Shown one piece after another: positions 27,130 to 34,314 of a stretch of DNA of 64,000 nucleotides. Positions within the stretch are counted from its first letter, which is position 1; every line of letters begins with the position of its first letter. The notes below the pieces were generated by a model. It had not been told where the DNA came from. It saw only the letters and a list, made by a program, of their open reading frames with translations, and did no database searches. The stretch covers positions 4,199,093 to 4,263,092 of the forward strand of contig NZ_LGHP01000001.1 of NCBI RefSeq assembly GCF_001280845.1, in the 5' to 3' direction. Source of the stretch: Bacillus sp. FJAT-28004. GTDB taxonomy: Bacteria > Bacillota > Bacilli > Paenibacillales > Paenibacillaceae. Made by a program: the position numbers and the translations under genes.

Positions 27130-27211
27130 GGTTCTTAGTATTGTTTGTTGTTTATTCGACTGAATAGCTTAAAAGTAATGCCTCATTCCTTCGGATTTTA
27201 AGGGGGATGAG

Positions 27212-27252
27212 AAAGACGTCTCCGCCGATTAGGCTGCGAGACGTCTTTTTTT
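27212..27252 (+). terminator. Terminator of the HssRS-like operon
   Basis: AAAGACGTCTC pairs with GAGACGTCTTT around a 15-base loop, followed by T. Confidence 0.88.
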
Positions 27253-27289
27253 GCATCCGAGATGCCCAGTCGCAATCGGCTGCAATAAC

Positions 27290-27590
27290 TGTTACATTAG
27301 AAATAGAGTAGAGGTTTTGCGGAAGCAGAACGGTTGCAGAACGTGAAAAGTAGCGGATCTGTTGCGGGAAGTGTAGTGTAGCAGATCACGTTGTAGATAG
27401 TGCAATAGAAACCTAACATGAGCCTCCTATTAAGGAGCTACGCTGCAGAAATGCAATAGAAATTGCTTGAAATGTGAATATAGAGGTAGGAGCGTGGGGT
27501 TCTGTTGCAAAAACTACAATGTAGCCAAGGAGATTCAGCTCGAATGGTGATTGTGTTGCAGAAAGTGCAATAGAAACCTAACTTAGAAAT
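27290..27590. repeat. Array of short palindromic intergenic repeats (TTGCA...TGCAATAGAAA type), copy A
   Basis: Several units about 55-60 bases apart carry an imperfect palindrome of the type TTGYA-N-TRCAA followed by TAGAAACC or TGTAGC. Examples are at about 27389-27405, 27447-27465, 27501-27520 and 27551-27572. Nothing else is seen in this 430-base gap. Related arrays lie at 44.7 and 63.2 kb. Confidence 0.7.
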
Positions 27591-27682
27591 AAAGTGAACG
27601 ATTCACCGCTCACTTAGCTTTGAGCGACATAGTACGCAAGAATGAAGCTTATTATAAGCCGATATAATGGAGGATTATACTT

Positions 27683-28669
27683 ATGTCATCTTTTAAAGCG
27701 CTGGTAATTAACAAAATAGAAAATGAAATGATAACGGAAACGAAACAGTTGGACTTAAATGATTTGCCGCAGGGCGAACTGCTCATTAAGGTTGCCTATT
27801 CCAGTGTGAACTACAAAGACGCGTTAGCTTGCCTGGCTAATGGCGGCATTGTGAAAAGTTATCCTTTTGTACCGGGCATTGATTTGGCGGGTACGGTTGT
27901 TTCTAGTGAAGATGAGCGATTCCGAGAGGGCGACGAGATTGTGGTTACTGGCTTTGGGCTCGGAGTCAATCATTTTGGCGGTTTTAGTGAATATGCCCGC
28001 GTGCCTGCAGAATGGGCAATCAAGCTGCCGCTAGGTTTGTCGATGAAGGAAGCAATGATACTAGGGACGGCAGGCTTTACTGCGGCTTTGTCCGTATATG
28101 AACTTCAGAAAAATGGCATTCGGCCTGAGGATGGTCCTATTCTCGTTACTGGGGCAACTGGTGGTGTAGGCAGCATTGCAGCTGCAATTGCGGCAAAGCT
28201 TGGGTATGAGGTGGTAGCGAGCACGGGGAAACTGGATAAGCAGCAGTATTTATTTGGACTAGGCGTGAAGCGGATTCTCACAAGAGAGGAGCTTTTATCT
28301 CACTCAAAGCAGGCTCTGAACAAGCAGGTATGGGCAGGAGCTATTGATTGTGTGGGCGGAGAAACGTTAGCTTCCGTGCTGTCTCAATTGAAATATGGCG
28401 GCACCGTAGCGGCGAGCGGTTTGACGGGCGGAGCGGGGCTTTCCATGACCGTGTACCCTTTTATCATAAGAGGAGTACGGCTGATCGGTATCGATTCTGT
28501 CATGGCAGGGATGGAGATTCGCAGCAAGATATGGGGGCTATTAGCTGATACCTATAAGCCGGATATGCTGGGCGAACTATTCTCGGAAATTAGTCTGGAA
28601 CAGGTGAGTGAGCAGGTAGCTATTCTCTTGAATGGGCAAGCTAAAGGTAGGGTAATTGTAAAGCTATAA
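27683..28669 (+). CDS. NADPH:quinone / acryloyl-CoA reductase family oxidoreductase (YhdH/YhfP)
   Basis: The 328-residue medium-chain reductase lacks zinc ligands. SSVNYKDALACLANGG and FVPGIDLAGTVVSS form the N-terminal catalytic domain, and VTGATGGVGSIAAAIAAKLGY is the NADPH-binding loop. The YhdH/YhfP/AcuI subgroup reduces quinones or acryloyl-CoA with NADPH. GGAGG lies about 10 bases before the ATG. The gene is alone and ends at a terminator shared with the convergent DUF4395 gene. Confidence 0.87.
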   Translation: MSSFKALVINKIENEMITETKQLDLNDLPQGELLIKVAYSSVNYKDALACLANGGIVKSYPFVPGIDLAGTVVSSEDERFREGDEIVVTGFGLGVNHFGGFSEYARVPAEWAIKLPLGLSMKEAMILGTAGFTAALSVYELQKNGIRPEDGPILVTGATGGVGSIAAAIAAKLGYEVVASTGKLDKQQYLFGLGVKRILTREELLSHSKQALNKQVWAGAIDCVGGETLASVLSQLKYGGTVAASGLTGGAGLSMTVYPFIIRGVRLIGIDSVMAGMEIRSKIWGLLADTYKPDMLGELFSEISLEQVSEQVAILLNGQAKGRVIVKL

Positions 28670-28674
28670 CGGAG

Positions 28675-28713
28675 AAAGGAGCCATTGCCGTCATTATGAC
28701 AATGGCTCCTTTT
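28675..28713. terminator. Bidirectional terminator between convergent genes
   Basis: AAAGGAGCCATTG pairs with CAATGGCTCCTTT around a 12-base loop. A T run on the plus strand and an A run on the other side let it serve both strands. Confidence 0.85.
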
Positions 28714-28721
28714 GTTAAAAC

Positions 28722-29144
28722 TCAGCCTCGATTTAATCTCCGGGCGCGGAATTGCTTATATTGAAAATAGATGGTGCAGCCAATGCAAAAACCAAGGATA
28801 GCAGCAAGAGCAGCTGCTCCCATCATCCCTGCAAATATATAACCAGCTACAGACCAGCCGAGCGAGAAGCTAAGCAGCGAGAAGGTGAGGAAACCTACAC
28901 CGAGTGAGTTGTTGAAGCGTTGCAGCTCGGCTGCTTCTGTTTGTGCGGAAGAGATTCGACCCATTAGGAATGGACGAGCCGCGATAATGAATAAATTAGC
29001 TTTTGGACCGAAGATCAGCCCAGCTACCTGAATGATCCAAAGTGCTGCGATGAGCCATGGTAACTGCAGGCCAATCGCAAGGAGGAGAACAGTGACGATA
29101 CCAACTTGATTACTGCGAACAAAAGGAATCGGAATCTCCTTCAT
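28722..29144 (-). CDS. DUF4395 family membrane protein
   Basis: The 140-residue protein has about four transmembrane helices. The central RFNNSLGVGFLTFSLL and the terminal GFCIGCTIYFQYKQF, with its CxxxC-like pair, match DUF4395, a family of unknown function often found near thiol or sulfur metabolism genes. A good sigma-A promoter lies upstream at 29183-29211. No partner genes are adjacent, so its role remains open. Confidence 0.8.
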   Translation of the reverse strand: MKEIPIPFVRSNQVGIVTVLLLAIGLQLPWLIAALWIIQVAGLIFGPKANLFIIAARPFLMGRISSAQTEAAELQRFNNSLGVGFLTFSLLSFSLGWSVAGYIFAGMMGAAALAAILGFCIGCTIYFQYKQFRARRLNRG

Positions 29145-29182
29145 TTAAAAACCAACTTTCCTCATTGGATTTATTTAATTTA

Positions 29183-29211
29183 ATAGTAGAGAATTTCAAC
29201 CCTTTTGACAA
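29183..29211 (-). promoter_or_regulatory. Predicted sigma-A promoter for the DUF4395 gene
   Basis: On the minus strand, TTGTCA (29206-29211) and TACTAT (29183-29188) are separated by 17 bases. Confidence 0.6.
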
Positions 29212-29246
29212 TAACCAAATTAATTACAAAAATATTTTGTTTGCTT

Positions 29247-29274
29247 TTGACAGTGAATACAATGCTATTATTAT
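29247..29274 (+). promoter_or_regulatory. Predicted sigma-A promoter for the methyltransferase gene
   Basis: TTGACA (29247-29252) and TATTAT (29269-29274) are separated by 16 bases, about 60 bases ahead of the start codon. Confidence 0.6.
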
Positions 29275-29333
29275 GAGTAGTTAGCAAAGCAAAGCAATGC
29301 AAAATTCCTTATCCTCGGAATGGAGGCTGTACA

Positions 29334-30155
29334 ATGAGTTCGGAAAGCCGCTTGCAAAATAATGTAGACCGTTTCTCCGGGTTCCAAAACGATTACGATC
29401 AGCATCGTCCGAAAGCGCCTGACGCAGTTGTCAGTATTTTGACAAACTACTTGGGCAGAGTACCGAGCGTTGTGGCAGATGTAGGCTGCGGCACGGGCTT
29501 ATCCTCCTTTATATGGCTGGGGCATGCGGGGCAAATCATAGGTTTTGAGCCAAATGACGATATGAGAAGCAAAGCGCTCTCTCATTTGTCTCAGCTATCG
29601 GAGGAAGAGTCTATTTCCTTCGTCAAAGGGTACTCTGATCAGCTTGCTCTAGACGCGGAGAGTGTCGATATCATAACATGCTCGCAATCCTTTCATTGGA
29701 TGGAGCCCGTTAGCACACTCTCTGAATTTGCTCGTGTTCTGAAGCCGGAAGGCGTGTTTGCTGCCTATGATTGCGATTGGCCGCCAACGCTGCATTGGGC
29801 TGTCGAAATGGAATATAAGCAGCTTATGGATCGTTCTGAGGAGATTATTGCTGCTCATATGCCAGAGAAGGACCGAGCAAGCAAACGAGATAAGGAACAG
29901 CATTTAACACAGATTTATAACAGTGAACTGTTCCGTTTCTCCAAAGAAATCGTCTTTCATAATATAGAGCGCTGCGATGCAGAGCGATATATTGGGCTGG
30001 CCATTAGCCAAGGTGGTATTCAGGCGGTCTTTAAGCTTGGCTCGAAGGAGCTTGAGGAACAATTGCAGAGCTTTCGCAGCAGTGTAGAGCAATATTTTGC
30101 AGGAAGAACGCTTGATGTCATGTTCAGCTACCGCATGCGATTAGGTGTTAAATAA
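29334..30155 (+). CDS. Class I SAM-dependent methyltransferase
   Basis: The 273-residue protein carries motif I VADVGCGTGLSSF, the acidic motif II GFEPNDDM, and ITCSQSFHWMEP with FARVLKPEGVFAAYD as motifs IV-V. This is the methyltransf_11 pattern of small-molecule methyltransferases. The substrate is unknown. A GGAGG-like site precedes the ATG. It is alone and ends at a perfect 18-bp terminator stem. Confidence 0.85.
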   Translation: MSSESRLQNNVDRFSGFQNDYDQHRPKAPDAVVSILTNYLGRVPSVVADVGCGTGLSSFIWLGHAGQIIGFEPNDDMRSKALSHLSQLSEEESISFVKGYSDQLALDAESVDIITCSQSFHWMEPVSTLSEFARVLKPEGVFAAYDCDWPPTLHWAVEMEYKQLMDRSEEIIAAHMPEKDRASKRDKEQHLTQIYNSELFRFSKEIVFHNIERCDAERYIGLAISQGGIQAVFKLGSKELEEQLQSFRSSVEQYFAGRTLDVMFSYRMRLGVK

Positions 30156-30200
30156 GTGCAGCACGTAGCGAGAGATAATCAGTGAAAATAGAGTGAGATA

Positions 30201-30257
30201 CGCAAAGAAGCAAGCAGCTGGCGCCATGGATAGGCGACGGCTGCTTGCTTCTTTGCG
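30201..30257. terminator. Very strong bidirectional hairpin terminator (18-bp perfect stem)
   Basis: The arms 30201-30218 and 30240-30257 are perfectly complementary (CGCAAAGAAGC.../...GCTTCTTTGCG) around a 21-base loop. It can end both the methyltransferase on the plus strand and the small-gene cassette on the minus strand. Confidence 0.8.
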
Positions 30258-30279
30258 GTTGTTGCAGGGAAAGGGGGGA

Positions 30280-30342
30280 CTAAGGTTTTGTGAATATTCC
30301 GCTCTTTAATAAGAACCATTGATTAAAAGTAAAATATTTCAT
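30280..30342 (-). CDS. Putative 20-residue peptide gene with a strong ribosome site
   Basis: On the minus strand, AAGGTGGAGG sits 6 bases before an ATG that opens a 20-codon frame, MKYFTFNQWFLLKSGIFTKP, ending in TAG. The terminator stem at 30201-30257 lies just downstream. It follows a small membrane-protein frame and cse60 on the same strand. I do not recognise the peptide. The strong ribosome site and terminator support translation, but so short a frame could be chance. Confidence 0.45.
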   Translation of the reverse strand: MKYFTFNQWFLLKSGIFTKP

Positions 30343-30393
30343 GGCCAACCTCCACCTTAAAAGTAAGTGATAACGGTTCCAAGACAGCAACCT

Positions 30394-30540
30394 CTATTTA
30401 TTGATGATTGCATAGATGGCATAGCCGATAGCGATAGCTACCAAACCAATTGCTGCCGTGGAGGAAAGAATACGGAAAAATATTTCCCACTTATCTCTTT
30501 TTGTGTTTCGAATGTCCTTATCCTCATTCCCCTGCGTCAC
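30394..30540 (-). CDS. Small single-pass membrane protein, start uncertain
   Basis: The minus-strand frame ends with a hydrophobic helix (ILSSTAAIGLVAIAIGYAIY) and INK, preceded by a charged stretch EDKDIRNTKRDKWEIF. This is a typical small tail-anchored layout. The GTG at 30540 gives 48 residues but has no clear ribosome site. An ATT at 30573 would give 59 residues. The region before it, after the cse60 stop at 30594, has no ATG in frame, so a frameshift or non-standard start is possible. Confidence 0.45.
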   Translation of the reverse strand: MTQGNEDKDIRNTKRDKWEIFFRILSSTAAIGLVAIAIGYAIYAIINK

Positions 30541-30593
30541 ATGATGTACTGGATTATCTTGACGAGGCTTAATGATGGGATCACCCGCTTTCT

Positions 30594-30797
30594 TTATTCC
30601 TTATCTTTATTTTGCTTATAAACGACAAGAATGGTGCTGCGTTGATAGGCGTTGCCTGATGTGGCTGTTTTAATCATAGAGCCGTAGCAAATATTAATGA
30701 CTTGATCGTCGCTCAGCTCTGCCAAAAACTCATTTGCTCTTTTTTCGGCAAAAACAGAATCTGTATCAATAAATTCTTTAACTTGTATCATGTTCAT
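30594..30797 (-). CDS. cse60: Cse60-like sporulation protein
   Basis: The protein has 67 residues from the ATG at 30797, preceded by AAGGAGGG. The longer frame start at 30830 lies before the ribosome site. The layout MIQVKEFIDTDSVFAEKRANEFLAEL, seen as an N-terminal strand plus helix, then DDQVINICYGSMI and a final STILVVYK strand, matches the small Cse60 family. In Bacillus this is a sigma-E-dependent mother-cell protein of unknown biochemical role. It heads a minus-strand cassette of two further tiny frames. Confidence 0.7.
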   Translation of the reverse strand: MNMIQVKEFIDTDSVFAEKRANEFLAELSDDQVINICYGSMIKTATSGNAYQRSTILVVYKQNKDKE

Positions 30798-30921
30798 TGT
30801 GCCCTCCTTACCAAATATACAGATAGGCACCCCGCGTCGATAGCAGAATGCCTTCTGACGTCCACCATAGCATTGCGTACTACAAGTGTCAACCAGTAGA
30901 TTAATTGATCAATTTTGGTTA

Positions 30922-30967
30922 CAAAAAATAGGGGCAGCTTCGCAATAATAACGAAGCAGCCCCTATT
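30922..30967 (-). terminator. Terminator of the AA10 gene (minus strand)
   Basis: AATAGGGGC-AGCTTCG pairs with CGAAG-CAGCCCCTATT, followed on the minus strand by a T run. Confidence 0.85.
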
Positions 30968-30979
30968 CGTTTACATAGG

Positions 30980-32473
30980 CTAGCTAGCTATTTTCCACAC
31001 GCCGCCTTGATCAGGTTTATCCCCCATCGTCCACCATTTGGCTACGTAGCTGATGCCATTATAAGTGACATGAGTGCCTCCTACATAGGCTTTCGTGCTG
31101 TTCCATTCTGGGACAACGAGGCTAAGCAGCTTCCAAGCACTAGAAGTGTCTGGGCGATTATTTTGCGTCCAATAAAGCGCCTCGTAATCTAATCCGTCAT
31201 AGCTTACTTTATTTCCTTGTACATATACGGTTGAGGAGCTCCAAGCGGGCAGTGTACTTCCTCCACCTGCATCGGTTGTGCCATTTACGGAGCTGGCAGT
31301 GGACTGATTGCCTGCGGCGTCTATTGCATAGACGTTGAAGGTATAAGGAGTGCTTGGGCTAAGTCCCGTTACCGTATATGATGTTGCCGTACCAGACACA
31401 GTTGTGACTAAAGTCGTACCGCGATAGATCTTATAGCCGGTTACGCCGACATTGTCTGTAGAGGCACTCCACATCAGCATTAAGCTGGTAGAGGTTGGCG
31501 CTCCCATGATATGCAGACCGCCTGGCGCAGTTGGTGCTTGCGTGTCATTGCCGAGAGGGGCATTTGTCGTTACGGTAATCGAGTTGCTGGCATTCGATAC
31601 ATTGCCTGCAGCGTCAATCGCCTTGATATTGAAGGTATAGGCGGTATTTGCCGTTAAGCCGGTTACATTGTACGTTAGCGTTGTGCCGGACACCGTACCG
31701 ACTAAGGAATCGCCGTTGAAAACGCGGTAGCCGGTAACGCCAACGTTATCCGTAGAAGCATTCCATGCCAAGGATACGCTGTTAGCGGTTTTGGCAGGAG
31801 AGGTTAATGAGGCAGGCGCGGAAGGCGCTTGCGTATCAACGGGATTGCTTCCGCTGAAATTGACGTCAATGACGTTATAGAAAGCGTTCGCAGTATCGGC
31901 GATTTCCCATACGGCTAGAATGACCTGATAGCCGCTGCGCTCAGGAACGTTACAGGTGTTGGAATAAGAGAAAGGCGGTTGAGCACCGCCGTAATTAACG
32001 GAGCAGAATGGAGTTAAGTCGAAGGAATCGCGCGTAAGAGCGGCATTCGGATTCCAATTAGGCTTGGTAATATAGTATTTCCAGCTCGTTGTCAAATGAT
32101 TGGCTGTCAGCTTCCAGGTAAACGTATTTTGACCGGAGGACATGTTCACTTTCGCCCAGCGGGTAGCTGATTGCTCGTCAAGCTTAGGGAAAGCGCCGTT
32201 CGCGCTCGCAATTTTGCCGTCTGCGGGCCCTGCCGCAGGGAAGCCCTTTGGCGCTTCCAGACTTTGAGGCTCGTAGACAATCGAACCGCAATCTTGGTTT
32301 TGTTTGGATGCACAGAGGGCAGCGCGGCTTGTGGGCCCTTCGACATAGCCATGAGCGGATGCGCTGGCTGCGAATGCGAGAGAGCATGATAGTGCAATGA
32401 GTAATGCAGCGATAGTTAAAAGAAATGGTGAAGAAGTTGTTGAGGAATGAGTGGAATACGATAATTTTGGCAT
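30980..32473 (-). CDS. Secreted AA10 lytic polysaccharide monooxygenase with two FnIII and two chitin-binding modules
   Basis: The 497-residue protein has a signal peptide ending ASA before His41, so the mature protein starts with the copper-binding histidine. H126 in [10 protein letters not shown] is the second brace ligand. The AA10 domain spans about 41-210 and ends [11 protein letters not shown]. Two fibronectin type III domains follow (about 215-305 and 315-402), then two CBM5/12-like modules ([17 protein letters not shown] and [17 protein letters not shown]). It oxidatively cleaves chitin or cellulose outside the cell, and the CBM type favours chitin. GGAG precedes the ATG. It is monocistronic. 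Confidence 0.93.
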   Translation of the reverse strand: MPKLSYSTHSSTTSSPFLLTIAALLIALSCSLAFAASASAHGYVEGPTSRAALCASKQNQDCGSIVYEPQSLEAPKGFPAAGPADGKIASANGAFPKLDEQSATRWAKVNMSSGQNTFTWKLTANHLTTSWKYYITKPNWNPNAALTRDSFDLTPFCSVNYGGAQPPFSYSNTCNVPERSGYQVILAVWEIADTANAFYNVIDVNFSGSNPVDTQAPSAPASLTSPAKTANSVSLAWNASTDNVGVTGYRVFNGDSLVGTVSGTTLTYNVTGLTANTAYTFNIKAIDAAGNVSNASNSITVTTNAPLGNDTQAPTAPGGLHIMGAPTSTSLMLMWSASTDNVGVTGYKIYRGTTLVTTVSGTATSYTVTGLSPSTPYTFNVYAIDAAGNQSTASSVNGTTDAGGGSTLPAWSSSTVYVQGNKVSYDGLDYEALYWTQNNRPDTSSAWKLLSLVVPEWNSTKAYVGGTHVTYNGISYVAKWWTMGDKPDQGGVWKIAS

Positions 32474-32944
32474 ATCAGTTCTCCTTTAATTTGTTTTGTT
32501 TGCTTATTGCACTTTTCATGTAAGGTTTCATCACCCCTTTTTTAATAAATATAATTATATTTTTGTAATAACAATTGAAAATATTGAGAGATGACATTTA
32601 ATTATAGAGGAATGAAATCCTGTTTTTTAAGTTTATATATTAGTTATCGAATAAATGTTTAATAAAAAATAGGGTCTATATTCCTAATTATTACACTGAA
32701 AGTGTTATCTAGAATAATCTTTCTGTTCTTGTCGTTAATCTAGTAATCCCATTAATATATGTTAATATATCTAACATATATCTTCTTTAATTTAGTAAGA
32801 ATACGAGCATAAATAAGTGAAAAATAGAGTATATGCATGATGGTTACGCTTTTTTGTCTATTATATTGACTTGTTAACTTATATAACACGAAATAGAATA
32901 ATGAAGAAGAAAGAGAGAATTATATAACATAGGAGGAGTTAAAC
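32474..32944. other. AT-rich divergent intergenic region
   Basis: This 471-base AT-rich gap lies between the divergent AA10 and asparaginase genes. It contains many A/T runs, a small ACACT/AGTGT repeat near 32693-32706 and ATATGTTA/TAACATAT repeats near 32757-32780. No open frame is convincing. It should hold both promoters, but no single -35/-10 pair stands out. Confidence 0.5.
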
Positions 32945-34294
32945 ATGACACAAGTTGTAAATAGCAAGGCAGCAAGAAAGATTTTAATTCCACTACTTGT
33001 ACTTTCGTTGCTTACAGCAATGGTAGGTATACTAACAAAAACGGATTTTGTTCGCGCTGAAGAAGCGCCGCAGCTGCCGAAATTTGATATTCCGGCCTTA
33101 TCATCTGAACATCAGACTTCCAGCCTTCCTAATGTTATCGTTGTTGCAACAGGAGGAACGATTGCAGGCAAGGCGAGCAAGGATGATCCTACTAACTTCC
33201 AAAGCTATGCTGCTGGTACATATAAAATGGCGGATATGGTTGCTCAGCTGCCTGGAAAAAATAAAATAGCTGATGTCTCGACCTATCAATTCGGTAATAA
33301 GGGTTCGAGCGGATACAGTATAAAAGACCTTTATGATCTATCGCTTGCGGTAGATGAAGCTTTAAAAATTTATGACAGTGCAGTAGTAACGACGGGCACG
33401 GATACAATGGAAGAAATCGCGTATTTCCTTGATCTTACCGTTCGCAGTGAAAAGCCAGTTGTTGTAACAGGCTCTATGCGCCCATGGGATGTTATTGGAA
33501 CGGACGCGCCTGCCAATCTCTATCAAGCTATTAAACTAGCAGGCAGCGGCAAAACAGAATGGTTCGGTACAGTTGTCATGTTGAATGATGTCATTTATGC
33601 AGCGCGTGAAGTTACAAAGTCAAACTCACACCGCACCGATACATTTGATGCTCCGATGTTTGGCGCACTAGGTTATGTAGATGATCCGGCTGTTCGTATT
33701 TATCGTGCTCCCGCTAGAGCGGCGAAAGCAGGTACGCCGGCATGGGCTTCACCGTTCGATTTGAAAACCATTTCCAAAGACAGTCTTCCAATTGTAGAAA
33801 TCGTATATAGCTATCAAGAAGCAGGCGGCGGCGCTATTCGCGGCTTAGTGGAAGACGGCGCAAAAGGTATTGTAACAGCAGGGACAGGTGCAGGCGGAAT
33901 TTCGTCAAAACTAAGTGCTGCTCGCTCGACAGCTATTAAGGATAAAGGTGTCGTATTTGTATCGACAACAAGAACAGGCTCTGGTTCTATTTATAATAGC
34001 GGCAGTGGGAATGTCATTGGCGGAGACAACTTGAACGCGGCGCATGCCCGCATGATGCTATTGCTGTCGCTAGCATTTACAAACGATGTAAACACGATTA
34101 GAAACTGGTTTACGACTTTTGGCACGCAGGACGTAGAAATTTCTGTTGATGAAAATACAGTGCTCAGCACTACGGTTGAGGAACCAATCGTAGAACCTGT
34201 TGTGACGGAGCCTATCGTTGTTGTTCCAACACCTGAAGCTGTAATTCCAGCTGCAACAGAAACGACGTCTGAAGTAGCACCGGTGACGCCATAA
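32945..34294 (+). CDS. Secreted type II L-asparaginase without wall anchor
   Basis: The 449-residue protein has a signal peptide (about 1-38). The catalytic Thr is in VATGGTIAGKA (T72) and the second active-site block is VVTTGTDTMEEIAYF (T152, D153). Type II enzymes hydrolyse asparagine to aspartate and ammonia outside the membrane. The C-terminus after about residue 400 is a low-complexity Pro/Val/Glu/Thr tail with no SLH domain. GGAGGAG lies before the ATG. The next gene encodes a close copy 20 bases downstream, so this is a tandem duplication. Confidence 0.9.
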   Translation: MTQVVNSKAARKILIPLLVLSLLTAMVGILTKTDFVRAEEAPQLPKFDIPALSSEHQTSSLPNVIVVATGGTIAGKASKDDPTNFQSYAAGTYKMADMVAQLPGKNKIADVSTYQFGNKGSSGYSIKDLYDLSLAVDEALKIYDSAVVTTGTDTMEEIAYFLDLTVRSEKPVVVTGSMRPWDVIGTDAPANLYQAIKLAGSGKTEWFGTVVMLNDVIYAAREVTKSNSHRTDTFDAPMFGALGYVDDPAVRIYRAPARAAKAGTPAWASPFDLKTISKDSLPIVEIVYSYQEAGGGAIRGLVEDGAKGIVTAGTGAGGISSKLSAARSTAIKDKGVVFVSTTRTGSGSIYNSGSGNVIGGDNLNAAHARMMLLLSLAFTNDVNTIRNWFTTFGTQDVEISVDENTVLSTTVEEPIVEPVVTEPIVVVPTPEAVIPAATETTSEVAPVTP

Positions 34295-34314
34295 TTTGGG
34301 GGAGGAGTACGGTT

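Noticed and set aside
27290..27590. CRISPR array
   Set aside because: The repeats are short, imperfect, in mixed orientation and irregularly spaced, and no cas gene is near. Spacers of constant length are absent.
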